Positions 1-5,666 of a stretch of DNA of 12,226 bases are shown here, one piece after another (position 1 is the first letter of the stretch; every line of letters starts with the position of its first letter). Source of the stretch: an uncultured Bacteroidales bacterium (GTDB taxonomy: Bacteria; Bacteroidota; Bacteroidia; Bacteroidales; Muribaculaceae); assembly GCA_945828175.1 (NCBI GenBank), contig CALZQD010000019.1, positions 1-12,226 of the forward strand. Direction: 5' to 3'. The notes under the pieces are model-generated. The model ran no database searches and had not been told where the DNA came from. It saw nothing but the letters and a program-made list of their open reading frames with translations. Position numbers and translations under genes: made by a program.

Positions 1-104
1 CGGGCGTGGAAGTCGTATTCGTCGCGGCCGTCGGCGCCGAGCCATTCCTTGCCGCTGACTACAGGTTTGAAAGTTGTATACAGAGCGGTTGACAGGCGTT
101 TCAT
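1..104 (-). CDS. Partial 5' end of a short RHS-core-like protein (runs off the left edge)
   Basis: An ATG at 104-102 opens a frame that stays open to the window edge, giving 34 complete codons plus a partial Arg codon. The product starts MKRLSTALYTTF, has a central KEWLGADG segment and ends EYDFHA(R). That last string matches the start of the RHS-repeat-associated core motif (Y-D-F/Y-x-A-R-x-Y-D-P), which in Bacteroidales often occurs in short orphan genes as well as at the end of large RHS toxins. The start is supported by a good Bacteroidetes promoter just upstream (136-167). There is no hydrophobic signal peptide. The diagnostic continuation (YDP, GRF, DP) lies outside the window, so the family call is an inference from six residues. 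The reading frame itself is more secure than the name. Confidence 0.5.
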   Translation of the reverse strand, partial: MKRLSTALYTTFKPVVSGKEWLGADGRDEYDFHA

Positions 105-135
105 GGTTAGTGATTGAGTTTTAAGGTTCTATTGG

Positions 136-167
136 CAAAGATACATCAAAAACGAGCGGATTGCAAG
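136..167 (-). promoter_or_regulatory. Bacteroidetes-type promoter for the left-edge gene
   Basis: On the minus strand TATCTTTG (136-143) fits the -7 consensus TAnnTTTG. CTTGC (163-167) lies 19 bp upstream and approximates the -33 TTTG box. The expected transcript start near position 130 leaves a leader of about 25 nt before the ATG at 104. The site lies between the end of the kinase gene and the partial gene, so the two are probably separate transcripts. Confidence 0.6.
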
Positions 168-176
168 TATAAATGT

Positions 177-233
177 AAAAAAAATAATCCCCGCCAAAAC
201 TCCTTGTAACCATATTGCATGAGGTTTTTGGGG
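177..233 (-). terminator. Probable weak terminator after the kinase gene
   Basis: Downstream of the kinase stop, the minus strand can fold CCCCAAAAACCTC (221-233) against GGAGTTTTGGCGGGG (189-203) with a GGC bulge. The hairpin is followed by a U-rich stretch that includes eight consecutive T (177-184). The stem is imperfect and the loop is long, so this is weaker than the other terminators in the window. Confidence 0.4.
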
Positions 234-242
234 AAGCGTTTT

Positions 243-1016
243 TCAATATTTCCTTGTCGGGTGCAGCAGGCGTTTGCGGCGGCGACGGGCGCTGTCGAAG
301 CGGTGCTTGGCTTTGAGGGCGGCGGCCGTGAAGGCCTCGGCGTCGAGGCCGCAGACGTCGGCATAGCTGCGCGCGACATACTCGAAGAGGTCGAGCCGGC
401 GCGTAAACCTCACGATGTTGGTGATGCAGGCGTCGAGCGGCGCGGGGCCGTCGGTGAAGTCCATGCGGTTGGTGTCGATGACGCTGAAGTCGTAGCTGCC
501 GTCGTCGTTGCGGCGGTAGATGGTGTTTGTCGAGTTGAGGTCGTGGTGCAGGACGCCGGCCTGATGGAGCCGGGCGGCGAAGGCGGCGAAGGCGCGGGCG
601 AGGGGGCGGTCGAACTCAGTGGCGTCGTTAAGGGGGCCGCGGATGGCCTTGAAGTCGGTCGGGCGCGAGATGAAATAGCAGTCTTCGACGAGGCCCCCGC
701 TCTTTATCTCTACGAAGGCGAGTGGTTCGGGTGTGTCGACGCCGCGGGCGAGCAGCTCGAGGCCGTTGTAGTAGGCGCGCCGGGCCTTGGTCGTCCTGAA
801 GAAGGTGTAGATAAGGCGCTTGACGCCCCGCAGGCGGTGGAAACGCTTGACGATGATTTCGGGCGCCGAGGCCGAGTCTAAGTCGAAGCGCCTGATGGTG
901 TTGCGTTTGGCGAATATCGTCTTGCCGCCGTCGAAGGTCTTGGGCAGCCCGTCGACGAAAGCGAGCAGCGCCCGGTCGTCGCGGTAGTTTTCGTTGACTG
1001 TCGTCGTCTTATCCAT
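243..1016 (-). CDS. Lipopolysaccharide kinase, Kdo/WaaP (InaA) family
   Basis: This 257-residue cytoplasmic protein has the small-kinase fold pattern of the Kdo/WaaP family, which phosphorylates Kdo or heptose in the LPS inner core using ATP. Visible landmarks are the ATP-anchoring Lys in IIVKRF (K57), a probable helix-C Glu in NGLELL (E87), the catalytic loop HHDLNSTN (D159, N161 or N164) and the metal-binding Asp in VIDTNRM (D181), where DTN takes the place of the DFG of ordinary kinases. The C-terminus is strongly basic (SARRRRKR), which suits membrane-surface work. There are no transmembrane segments. It is divergent from the hydrolase gene at 1147. The ATG at 1016 is the only reasonable start, because the next Met is past residue 180. 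A -7 box ends only 7 nt upstream, so the leader is minimal. Family membership is well supported; which sugar is phosphorylated cannot be read from the sequence. Confidence 0.85.
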   Translation of the reverse strand: MDKTTTVNENYRDDRALLAFVDGLPKTFDGGKTIFAKRNTIRRFDLDSASAPEIIVKRFHRLRGVKRLIYTFFRTTKARRAYYNGLELLARGVDTPEPLAFVEIKSGGLVEDCYFISRPTDFKAIRGPLNDATEFDRPLARAFAAFAARLHQAGVLHHDLNSTNTIYRRNDDGSYDFSVIDTNRMDFTDGPAPLDACITNIVRFTRRLDLFEYVARSYADVCGLDAEAFTAAALKAKHRFDSARRRRKRLLHPTRKY

Positions 1017-1023
1017 ATTGCTG

Positions 1024-1053
1024 CAAATATAGCAATTTTTTCAGTTATGCAAG
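1024..1053 (-). promoter_or_regulatory. Promoter of the LPS kinase gene, nearly abutting its ATG
   Basis: TATATTTG (1024-1031, read on the minus strand) is a full TAnnTTTG -7 box. A weak -33 match, CTTGC at 1049-1053, lies 17 bp upstream, slightly closer than the usual 19-20. Only seven bases (CAGCAAT) separate the box from the ATG at 1016, so transcription should begin at or within a few nucleotides of the start codon. Confidence 0.6.
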
Positions 1054-1060
1054 GGTTTCA

Positions 1061-1092
1061 TTTGCTTGATTGAAGTTAATGGCTTATTTTTG
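1061..1092 (+). promoter_or_regulatory. Promoter of the GHL10 hydrolase gene
   Basis: TTTG (1061-1064), a 20-bp spacer and TATTTTTG (1085-1092) match the Bacteroidetes -33/-7 consensus exactly. The expected start near 1098 gives a leader of about 50 nt. An AAGGGA (1133-1138) lies 8 nt before the ATG at 1147 and could act as a ribosome site, although genes in this phylum depend little on Shine-Dalgarno pairing. The site is arranged back to back with the kinase promoter. Confidence 0.75.
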
Positions 1093-1146
1093 CGTAATAT
1101 TTAAAACCAATTGTCAAAACTTAAAATCTGTTAAGGGAATATTTTC

Positions 1147-3930
1147 ATGAAAAACAGTAGATTCTTTAAGGCGGCTATGGCTGTCGCTATTGCGGCGGGC
1201 ATGACTGCCGCCTCGATAACGGCCACGGCGGCCGACGCGCCGGTCAAACGCGAGATGCGCTCGGCGTGGGTGGCTACGGTCTGGCGCCTCGACTGGCCCC
1301 AGAACACGGTCTCGTCGACAGGCAACGAGAGCCAGATCAGCCGTCAGAAACGCGACATGACGCGGCTGCTCGACTCGATGGCCGTCAACAATCTCAATGC
1401 CGTAAACTTCCAGGTGCGCTCGCGCTCCGACGCCATGTATCGCTCGAGCTACGAGCCCTGGTCGAGCGACCTCGTCTCTGAACGCGGTCTCGACCCGGGT
1501 TGGGACCCTCTCGAGTTTGTCGTCGAAGAGTGCCACAAGCGCGGACTCGAGTGCCACGCATGGCTCAACCCCTACCGCTTCGAGTCGGTCGCCCATCAGT
1601 GGGACGGCTCGCCGCTCAACTACCGCGAGAGCCATCCCGACTGGATTATGGACGTGACCACCAACGGCTCGACGGCTTCGATTCTCAACCCCGGTAAGCC
1701 TGAGGTGACGCAGCGCATCTGCGACATCATCAAGGAGATAGTCGAAAACTACGACGTCGACGGCGTGCTCTTCGATGACTATTTCTATCTCAGCGGCACA
1801 CCCGCTTCGGCCGACGCCGACCTCTACAATGCCTATAAGGACGGCGGAGGCACTCTCGCTCTCGCCGACTGGCGCCGCGACAACGTCAACCGCATGGTCG
1901 CCGCCGTCTACAAGACCATCAAGACGGCCAAGCCATGGGTGCGCTTCGGCATTTCCCCCGCCGGCATCGCCTGCACCCGCTCGACGGTTGCCCGCAAATA
2001 CGGCATCTCGCCCTGTCCGACAGGCAGCGACTGGCAATACGATGGCATCTACTCCGACCCCGTCGCCTGGGTGGCTCAGCAGTCGCTCGACTTCATCTCG
2101 CCCCAGATCTACTGGACTATAGGCCATTCGACCGACTACGCCAAGGCCGCTACCTGGTGGAGCATGGTCGCCGATAAATGGAACCGCCATTTCTACAGCT
2201 CTCATTCTATTTCGTCGCTGACATCGTCGAGCAAGATGCCCGGCATGACTGACCTCGAGACCATGCTCGGCTCGGCTGAACCCCTCGCGAGCGGCCCCAA
2301 CAGCACGACCTTCGCCGAATATGCCGACGAGGTGCGCTACAACCGCGAGGCGACCCTCAACGACGCCCCCGGCTCGATTTTCTACTCGGCCAAGTATCTA
2401 TATGCCACGGCACCGCTCTTCGCCCACTATCTCAAGACCACCGTCTTCAGTCGTCCGGCGCTCCTGCCGGCGATGACATGGCATGCCTCGACCAACCCCG
2501 GTCCGATTAAAAACTTCACCCGCGACGGCAACAAGCTGCTCTGGGAGGGCTATGATAATGTGAAATATACCGTCTACGCCGTCCCCGCCTCGGTTCCCGT
2601 CGAGAACTTCGACCGCGAGGCCGAGTATCTGCTCGGCACAAGCTATGCCACGGAGTTTGTCATCGACGACCGCTTTCTATCGGGCTACAACTATGCCGTC
2701 TGCGTCCTCGACCGTTTCGGCTATGAGTATTCGCCCGTCTTCCTCGGCCGGGCGATGCAGGATCTCGCCGCGCCCGAAGTCGTTTTCCCGCGCGGTAACG
2801 AGGTGGCCGAATCGCCCTTCGATTTCACCTGGAAGGCCGTAGACGGCGCTACGAGCTATATAGTCGAGGTCGCCCGCGATGCCGCGATGACCGACCTTAT
2901 CGCCTCGCGCCCCGTCAGCTCGACGACCTACCTCTCTGACAACCTCGAGATGCTGCCCGTCGGCGAGACCATCTACTGGCGCGTCAGAGCCTGCGGCAAC
3001 AATTACAACGACGGCGTGTCGGCAGTCGAGTCTTTCATCGTCAGAAACCTCATCATCACCTCGCCTGCCGACCGCGCCACCGATGTCGCTCTCGCTCCTG
3101 ATATCACCGTCTCTGTCGCCGACCGCGACATGACCGTCGAGATTTCAGAGGACGAAGACTTCGAGACCCGCTCGATTGTCTTCTCGGGTACAGGCCGCGG
3201 CAAGGTCAGCGTGCCGCGCTATCTGCTTGGCGGCAACACCACCTACTTCGTCCGCGCGCTCTACACCCATCATGGACTCGACCGCGTCTCGCCCACGGTG
3301 TCGTTTACGACCGTCGCCACCGAGATGACCGTTCCCGAAATCGAATATCCCGTCGAGGGCGGCGAGCTCTTCAGCAACGAGTCGGTCGCCGTCAGGCGCA
3401 TCGACGGCCCGAAGAGCATCCGCCTTGAAGTCAGCGGCAGCAGCTCATTCGGCGGCCGCGTCAGCTATATCGTCTCCGACCTCCCGAAAGAGACCTGGAC
3501 CGACTCGAAGTCGGCCTCTGAAATCCGCATCTCCGGCAAGGGCCTTGTCGACGGCCAGACCTACTACGCCCGCGCATGCGCCGCCTATACGACTGATGAC
3601 GGCGTTAAAAACTCGGCCTACTGTGCCCCTGTGGCCTTCGTCTACCGCGCCGCCTCGTCGGGTGTCAGCGACATCGACGCCGCCGATGGTGAGTCGCTGC
3701 TCGCAGTCGTCACTGACGGCGCCGGCCATGTCGGCGTGACCGTCAATGCCGCTGTTGCCGGCGCCCGCATCGCGCTCGTCAATGCCTCAGGCGCCGAAGT
3801 AGCTGTCATTGCCGAGGGCGACATCGCGGCCGGACAGACCTTCGGCGTCGACTGTGCCGCAGGCTTCTACGTCGTGCGCCTCACGGCCGCCGACGGCGTG
3901 GCCGCCGCAGTCAAGGCCATTGTGAAATAA
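1147..3930 (+). CDS. Secreted GHL10-type glycoside hydrolase with Fn3-like modules and C-terminal sorting tail
   Basis: The 927-residue protein starts with a signal peptide (MKNSRFF, hydrophobic AMAVAIAAGM, cleavage probably near ATAADA at 28-31). A TIM-barrel domain of the glycosyl-hydrolase-like 10 family (Pfam GHL10/DUF187, with Bacillus YngK) spans roughly residues 33-425. It carries the entry motif REMRSAWVATVWRLDWP, WLNPYRFE (from W139), DGVLFDDYFY (205-214, with the acidic pair D210/D211) and a later SPQIYW. Fn3-like beta modules follow at about 439-535, 540-632, 634-720 and 724-835; one begins with ITSPADRATDVALAPD, a typical Fn3 entry. The last 90 residues (from G839) form a beta-rich tail ending GFYVVRLTAADG, resembling type IX secretion C-terminal domains. 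Relatives are linked to peptidoglycan or other glycan cleavage; the substrate here is unknown. It is a single-gene unit between its own promoter and a strong terminator. Confidence 0.88.
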   Translation: MKNSRFFKAAMAVAIAAGMTAASITATAADAPVKREMRSAWVATVWRLDWPQNTVSSTGNESQISRQKRDMTRLLDSMAVNNLNAVNFQVRSRSDAMYRSSYEPWSSDLVSERGLDPGWDPLEFVVEECHKRGLECHAWLNPYRFESVAHQWDGSPLNYRESHPDWIMDVTTNGSTASILNPGKPEVTQRICDIIKEIVENYDVDGVLFDDYFYLSGTPASADADLYNAYKDGGGTLALADWRRDNVNRMVAAVYKTIKTAKPWVRFGISPAGIACTRSTVARKYGISPCPTGSDWQYDGIYSDPVAWVAQQSLDFISPQIYWTIGHSTDYAKAATWWSMVADKWNRHFYSSHSISSLTSSSKMPGMTDLETMLGSAEPLASGPNSTTFAEYADEVRYNREATLNDAPGSIFYSAKYLYATAPLFAHYLKTTVFSRPALLPAMTWHASTNPGPIKNFTRDGNKLLWEGYDNVKYTVYAVPASVPVENFDREAEYLLGTSYATEFVIDDRFLSGYNYAVCVLDRFGYEYSPVFLGRAMQDLAAPEVVFPRGNEVAESPFDFTWKAVDGATSYIVEVARDAAMTDLIASRPVSSTTYLSDNLEMLPVGETIYWRVRACGNNYNDGVSAVESFIVRNLIITSPADRATDVALAPDITVSVADRDMTVEISEDEDFETRSIVFSGTGRGKVSVPRYLLGGNTTYFVRALYTHHGLDRVSPTVSFTTVATEMTVPEIEYPVEGGELFSNESVAVRRIDGPKSIRLEVSGSSSFGGRVSYIVSDLPKETWTDSKSASEIRISGKGLVDGQTYYARACAAYTTDDGVKNSAYCAPVAFVYRAASSGVSDIDAADGESLLAVVTDGAGHVGVTVNAAVAGARIALVNASGAEVAVIAEGDIAAGQTFGVDCAAGFYVVRLTAADGVAAAVKAIVK

Positions 3931-3954
3931 ACCGTTTAAACGAACTGATATTGC

Positions 3955-3991
3955 CATCGGGGCTTCCGGCAGCGGGAGTCCCGATGTTTTT
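3955..3991 (+). terminator. Strong intrinsic terminator after the GHL10 gene
   Basis: CATCGGGGCTTCC (3955-3967) pairs over 13 positions, two of them G-U wobbles, with GGGAGTCCCGATG (3974-3986) around a GGCAGC loop. TTTTT (3987-3991) follows directly. It starts 24 nt after the hydrolase stop codon. Confidence 0.85.
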
Positions 3992-4010
3992 CCGACCACA
4001 GGTGGGGCCG

Positions 4011-4044
4011 AAAAACAACAAGGAGCGACATCGCGTCGCCCCTT
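4011..4044 (-). terminator. Intrinsic terminator on the minus strand, ending a candidate small transcript
   Basis: AAGGGGCGAC (4044-4035) pairs with GTCGCTCCTT (4029-4020) with one A-C mismatch and a five-base loop. On the minus strand it is followed by GTTGTTTTT (4019-4011). It is not needed by the TM2/lipoprotein unit, which has its own hairpin at 4239-4273, so it suggests a separate minus-strand transcript starting near 4160. Confidence 0.55.
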
Positions 4045-4161
4045 GTCTGAAAATGTTACTGAAGATGCAACGGCTTTAGTCTCCAAGATATCTTGATACC
4101 GCGGGCCACAAGCGCCGCCGCAGCCCCGGTGAGACCGCAATGGCTAAAGACATGGCATATG
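4020..4161 (-). ncRNA. Candidate small transcript (structured RNA or short-peptide mRNA)
   Basis: A -7-like box (4167-4174) and a terminator (4011-4044) on the same strand define a possible RNA of about 140-150 nt. The interior is rich in pairing: CTTTA (4149-4145) can pair with TAAAG (4078-4074), GTCTC with GAGAC just inside, ACC-GGGGC with GCCC-GCGGT, and CAAGATATCTTG is a 12-base self-complementary stretch. An alternative is a tiny gene: an ATG at 4153 opens a 25-codon frame ending at TAA 4078-4076, with the peptide beginning MSLAIAVSPGLRRR. I do not recognise a known RNA family. The case rests on promoter, terminator and fold agreeing; no single element is conclusive. Confidence 0.35.
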
Positions 4162-4166
4162 TTCAG

Positions 4167-4201
4167 CAAAAGTAATGAAAAATTGTCAAATTACCCCCCC
4201 C
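4167..4201 (-). promoter_or_regulatory. Candidate promoter with a G8 tract in the -33 position
   Basis: On the minus strand TACTTTTG (4167-4174) fits TAnnTTTG. Exactly 19 bp upstream, where the -33 TTTG box is expected, lies an uninterrupted run of eight G (C on the plus strand, 4194-4201). Without a proper -33 the promoter would be weak or dependent on an activator. Confidence 0.35.
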
Positions 4202-4238
4202 GATTATTAAAATTTGTTAAAAATCCATAATCTCAACA

Positions 4239-4273
4239 AAGGCGCCTCGAAATCAACAACTTCGAGGCGCCTT
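4239..4273 (-). terminator. Terminator hairpin after the TM2/lipoprotein unit
   Basis: AAGGCGCCTCGAA (4239-4251) and TTCGAGGCGCCTT (4261-4273) form a perfect 13-bp stem around a 9-base loop, 34 nt beyond the lipoprotein stop at 4308. The U-tract on the minus strand is short (CCTTTGTTG). With the AAGG/CCTT ends the hairpin could also slow transcription from the other side. Confidence 0.65.
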
Positions 4274-4307
4274 ATGGTGATAAAGGTATTATAATGGGAG
4301 TGTCTTA

Positions 4308-4664
4308 TTACATATTGTAGAAATCCTCGTTGATTTTATCCGGTTTCTTCAGGCTGTCGCTATTGAGTTTGCCATTGGCAGCGGCCTTTTCGAGTTCCTC
4401 AGTGAATTCCTGCAAGTAAGGGTAATCCTTATTGATGTCATTCATTGATCTGTCAATATCTTCATATGATTCACCGTTGAAAGCATCCATAGTTTTTTTC
4501 CCGGCTTCAGCGATGTAGTCAATCATGACGTTGTAGTCATCCTGCGATAGTTTAGTGCCGTTGGCGATCTTTTCGTGAATAGACTTAGGGTCAGAGCTGC
4601 CGCCCGAGCAAGAAATCATGACAGCCATCATGATGACCGTCATAAAGAAAAGCAATTTTTTCAT
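4308..4664 (-). CDS. Small predicted lipoprotein of unknown function
   Basis: This 118-residue protein has a textbook lipoprotein signal: MKKLLFF, a hydrophobic run rich in Met and Val, and a lipobox MISC with Cys19 as the lipidated residue, followed by SGGSSDP, a flexible acceptor linker. The mature part is acidic, helical in pattern and without aromatic-rich beta signatures, with segments such as LSQDDYNVMIDYIAEAGKK and a closing region rich in Lys and Asp. It begins 17 nt after the stop of the TM2 gene and should be co-transcribed with it, so it probably acts in the same envelope process. Length, signal and operon position are clear. No family could be recognised and no function is assigned. 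Confidence 0.8.
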   Translation of the reverse strand: MKKLLFFMTVIMMAVMISCSGGSSDPKSIHEKIANGTKLSQDDYNVMIDYIAEAGKKTMDAFNGESYEDIDRSMNDINKDYPYLQEFTEELEKAAANGKLNSDSLKKPDKINEDFYNM

Positions 4665-4681
4665 TGTTGACAGTTTGAATG

Positions 4682-4882
4682 TTAAGCAAGTTTAGCCTGA
4701 AACTGATTTTCGTCCATGACGAGATACTGAATACCTTTTACGAGGCCGATGATGCCCGGGATGCCCGACCAGCAAGTCAGCAGGCAGGCGACACCTTTCC
4801 CCGTTTTACCCATATAGAAATAGTGAGCGCCGACGCCGCCCAGGAGAATGCCGAGAACACCGGCAGTAGTTTTATTTTTCAT
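4682..4882 (-). CDS. TM2-domain small membrane protein
   Basis: The start is placed at ATG 4882-4880, giving 66 residues. A longer frame from 4972 would add a 30-residue stretch without family character and would overlap the promoter. The product is one TM2 domain: MKNKTTAGVLGILLGG begins the first membrane helix, GAHYFYMGKTGKG is the conserved loop (G-x-H-x-F-Y-x-G), and a second helix includes SGIPGIIGLVKGIQYL. It ends in an acidic, polar tail (MDENQFQAKLA). TM2 proteins sit in the inner membrane and are usually of unknown role. It is first in a two-gene unit with the lipoprotein at 4308. The family call is secure; the function is not known. Confidence 0.85.
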   Translation of the reverse strand: MKNKTTAGVLGILLGGVGAHYFYMGKTGKGVACLLTCWSGIPGIIGLVKGIQYLVMDENQFQAKLA

Positions 4883-4929
4883 GATGACTGATTTTTGAGA
4901 TTGATAAAGTTGGTTAAAAAATTCTGCCG

Positions 4930-4961
4930 CAAAAATAACCCCACAACCCCGCCTCGCCAAC
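4930..4961 (-). promoter_or_regulatory. Promoter of the TM2/lipoprotein unit
   Basis: On the minus strand TATTTTTG (4930-4937) is a perfect -7 box. GTTG (4958-4961) lies 20 bp upstream as a -33 box; an exact TTTG at 4961-4964 is slightly too far at 23 bp. The expected start near 4924 gives a leader of about 40 nt to the ATG at 4882, which supports the shorter start for the TM2 protein. Confidence 0.6.
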
Positions 4962-4964
4962 AAA

Positions 4965-4994
4965 TGACCCACTTTGACCCGCTATGACAAACTT
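4965..4994 (+). repeat. 10-bp degenerate tandem repeat
   Basis: Three consecutive ten-base units, TGACCCACTT, TGACCCGCTA and TGACAAACTT, are followed by a partial fourth (TGCCCC). They lie just upstream of the TM2 promoter and mark the start of the repeat island. Confidence 0.6.
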
Positions 4995-5045
4995 TGCCCC
5001 GGTCCGAGCTTTAGCGAGGCTTGCGCCCGACGCTCATATCCTCTA

Positions 5046-5084
5046 CCGATTCCTTCCGATTGTTCCGAAAATTCCGATAATTCC
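5046..5084 (+). repeat. 9/10-bp degenerate tandem repeat (CCGATTnTT)
   Basis: The units CCGATTCCTT, CCGATTGTT, CCGAAAATT and CCGATAATT follow each other without gaps, and a fifth begins with CC at 5083. The spacing is 10, 9, 9 and 9 bases. No coding frame runs through it. Confidence 0.65.
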
Positions 5085-5120
5085 AAGCGCCATCTTTGCC
5101 ATCACCCAAACCGTTGAAAC

Positions 5121-5210
5121 TCAGGTCGGAGGCCTGAAATCTTGTTAACCACGGGCGCCCGCGCCCGTGGCAGAAGCGCCTCTAAAGACCCTCAACTCCG
5201 TCGGAGTTGA
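5121..5210. repeat. Three consecutive small palindromic elements
   Basis: Three hairpins stand within 90 bp. TCAGGTC/GGCCTGA (5121-5137) has 7 bp with one wobble. CCACGGGCGC/GCGCCCGTGG (5149-5170) has 10 complementary bases each side around CC. TCAACTCC/GGAGTTGA (5192-5210) has 8 bp around GTC. None has a following T-tract on either strand, so they look like dispersed REP-like elements and not terminators. Confidence 0.65.
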
Positions 5211-5237
5211 ACCTCCGTGCAACGCGAAGCCGACTTT

Positions 5238-5273
5238 AACGACCTTAATGACCCTATTGACCTTATTCATCCC
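5238..5273 (+). repeat. 9-bp degenerate tandem repeat (AATGACCTT)
   Basis: There are four adjoining nine-base units: AACGACCTT, AATGACCCT, ATTGACCTT and ATTCATCCC. It is the third short-period array in this gene-free interval, with a different motif from the other two. Confidence 0.6.
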
Positions 5274-5331
5274 TCAATCGCTAAAATTTTTGTCCCCGCC
5301 CCAACTTTAGCGGGCCGGCTAATGTCCGTCA

Positions 5332-5350
5332 ACCAAAGCTATTAATGTGC
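5332..5350 (+). repeat. 19-bp direct repeat, left copy
   Basis: ACCAAAGCTATTAATGTGC occurs here and, base for base, at 5630-5648. Each copy is followed within a few bases by a perfect palindrome centred on GAGCTC. The two copies bracket the first part of the 110-bp tandem array. Confidence 0.8.
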
Positions 5351-5354
5351 CGGA

Positions 5355-5366
5355 GACGAGCTCGTC
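5355..5366. repeat. Palindrome GACGAGCTCGTC
   Basis: A perfect 12-bp palindrome directly before the first array unit. The equivalent palindrome at 5649-5666 keeps the GAGCTC centre but has different, still complementary, flanks. Confidence 0.75.
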
Positions 5367-5629
5367 GCCGTGTGGAGCGAGAGTTTCAACCCTCGCAGCC
5401 AACTCATTGTCCTGCAACGGTTAAAACCGTCGCTCCATAGGCTGCGCCCTGGAGCCCGCGCTCTCCTCCTCGAGGCCGTGTGGAGCGAGGGTTTCAACCC
5501 TCGCAGTCAACTCATTGGCCTGCAACGGTTAAAAACCGTTGCTCCATAGGCTGCGCAATGGGACTCCGCGCTCTCCTCCTCGTCGCCGTATGGAGCGAGG
5601 GTTTCACCCCTCGCTGCCAATATGCTGTG

Positions 5630-5648
5630 ACCAAAGCTATTAATGTGC
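5630..5648 (+). repeat. 19-bp direct repeat, right copy
   Basis: Identical to 5332-5350. Here it interrupts the array: unit 3 breaks off just before it, and unit 4 follows the adjoining palindrome. This suggests that the repeat plus palindrome is the start of a composite element that has been duplicated. Confidence 0.8.
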
Positions 5649-5666
5649 GGCCTCGAGCTCGAGGCC
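5649..5666. repeat. 18-bp palindrome GGCCTCGAGCTCGAGGCC
   Basis: A perfect palindrome that corresponds to the one at 5355-5366. Its flanks CTC/GAG replace GAC/GTC, so both halves changed together. Confidence 0.75.

Noticed and set aside
219..881. Plus-strand open frame opposite the LPS kinase
   Set aside because: It is Gly-, Val- and Glu-rich without motifs; the opposite strand carries the complete kinase catalytic residues.
1114..2205. Long minus-strand open frame (363 codons) opposite the hydrolase gene
   Set aside because: It is opposite a well-recognised catalytic domain, has no domain of its own and reflects the GC-rich third codon positions of the hydrolase gene.
3787..4140. Minus-strand open frame of 117 codons across the end of the hydrolase gene
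   Set aside because: It runs through two terminators and the hydrolase coding end, with no domain and no initiation signal.
4883..4972. N-terminal extension of the TM2 protein by 30 residues
   Set aside because: The extension contains the promoter -7 box and adds no family sequence; 66 residues is normal for a single TM2 domain.
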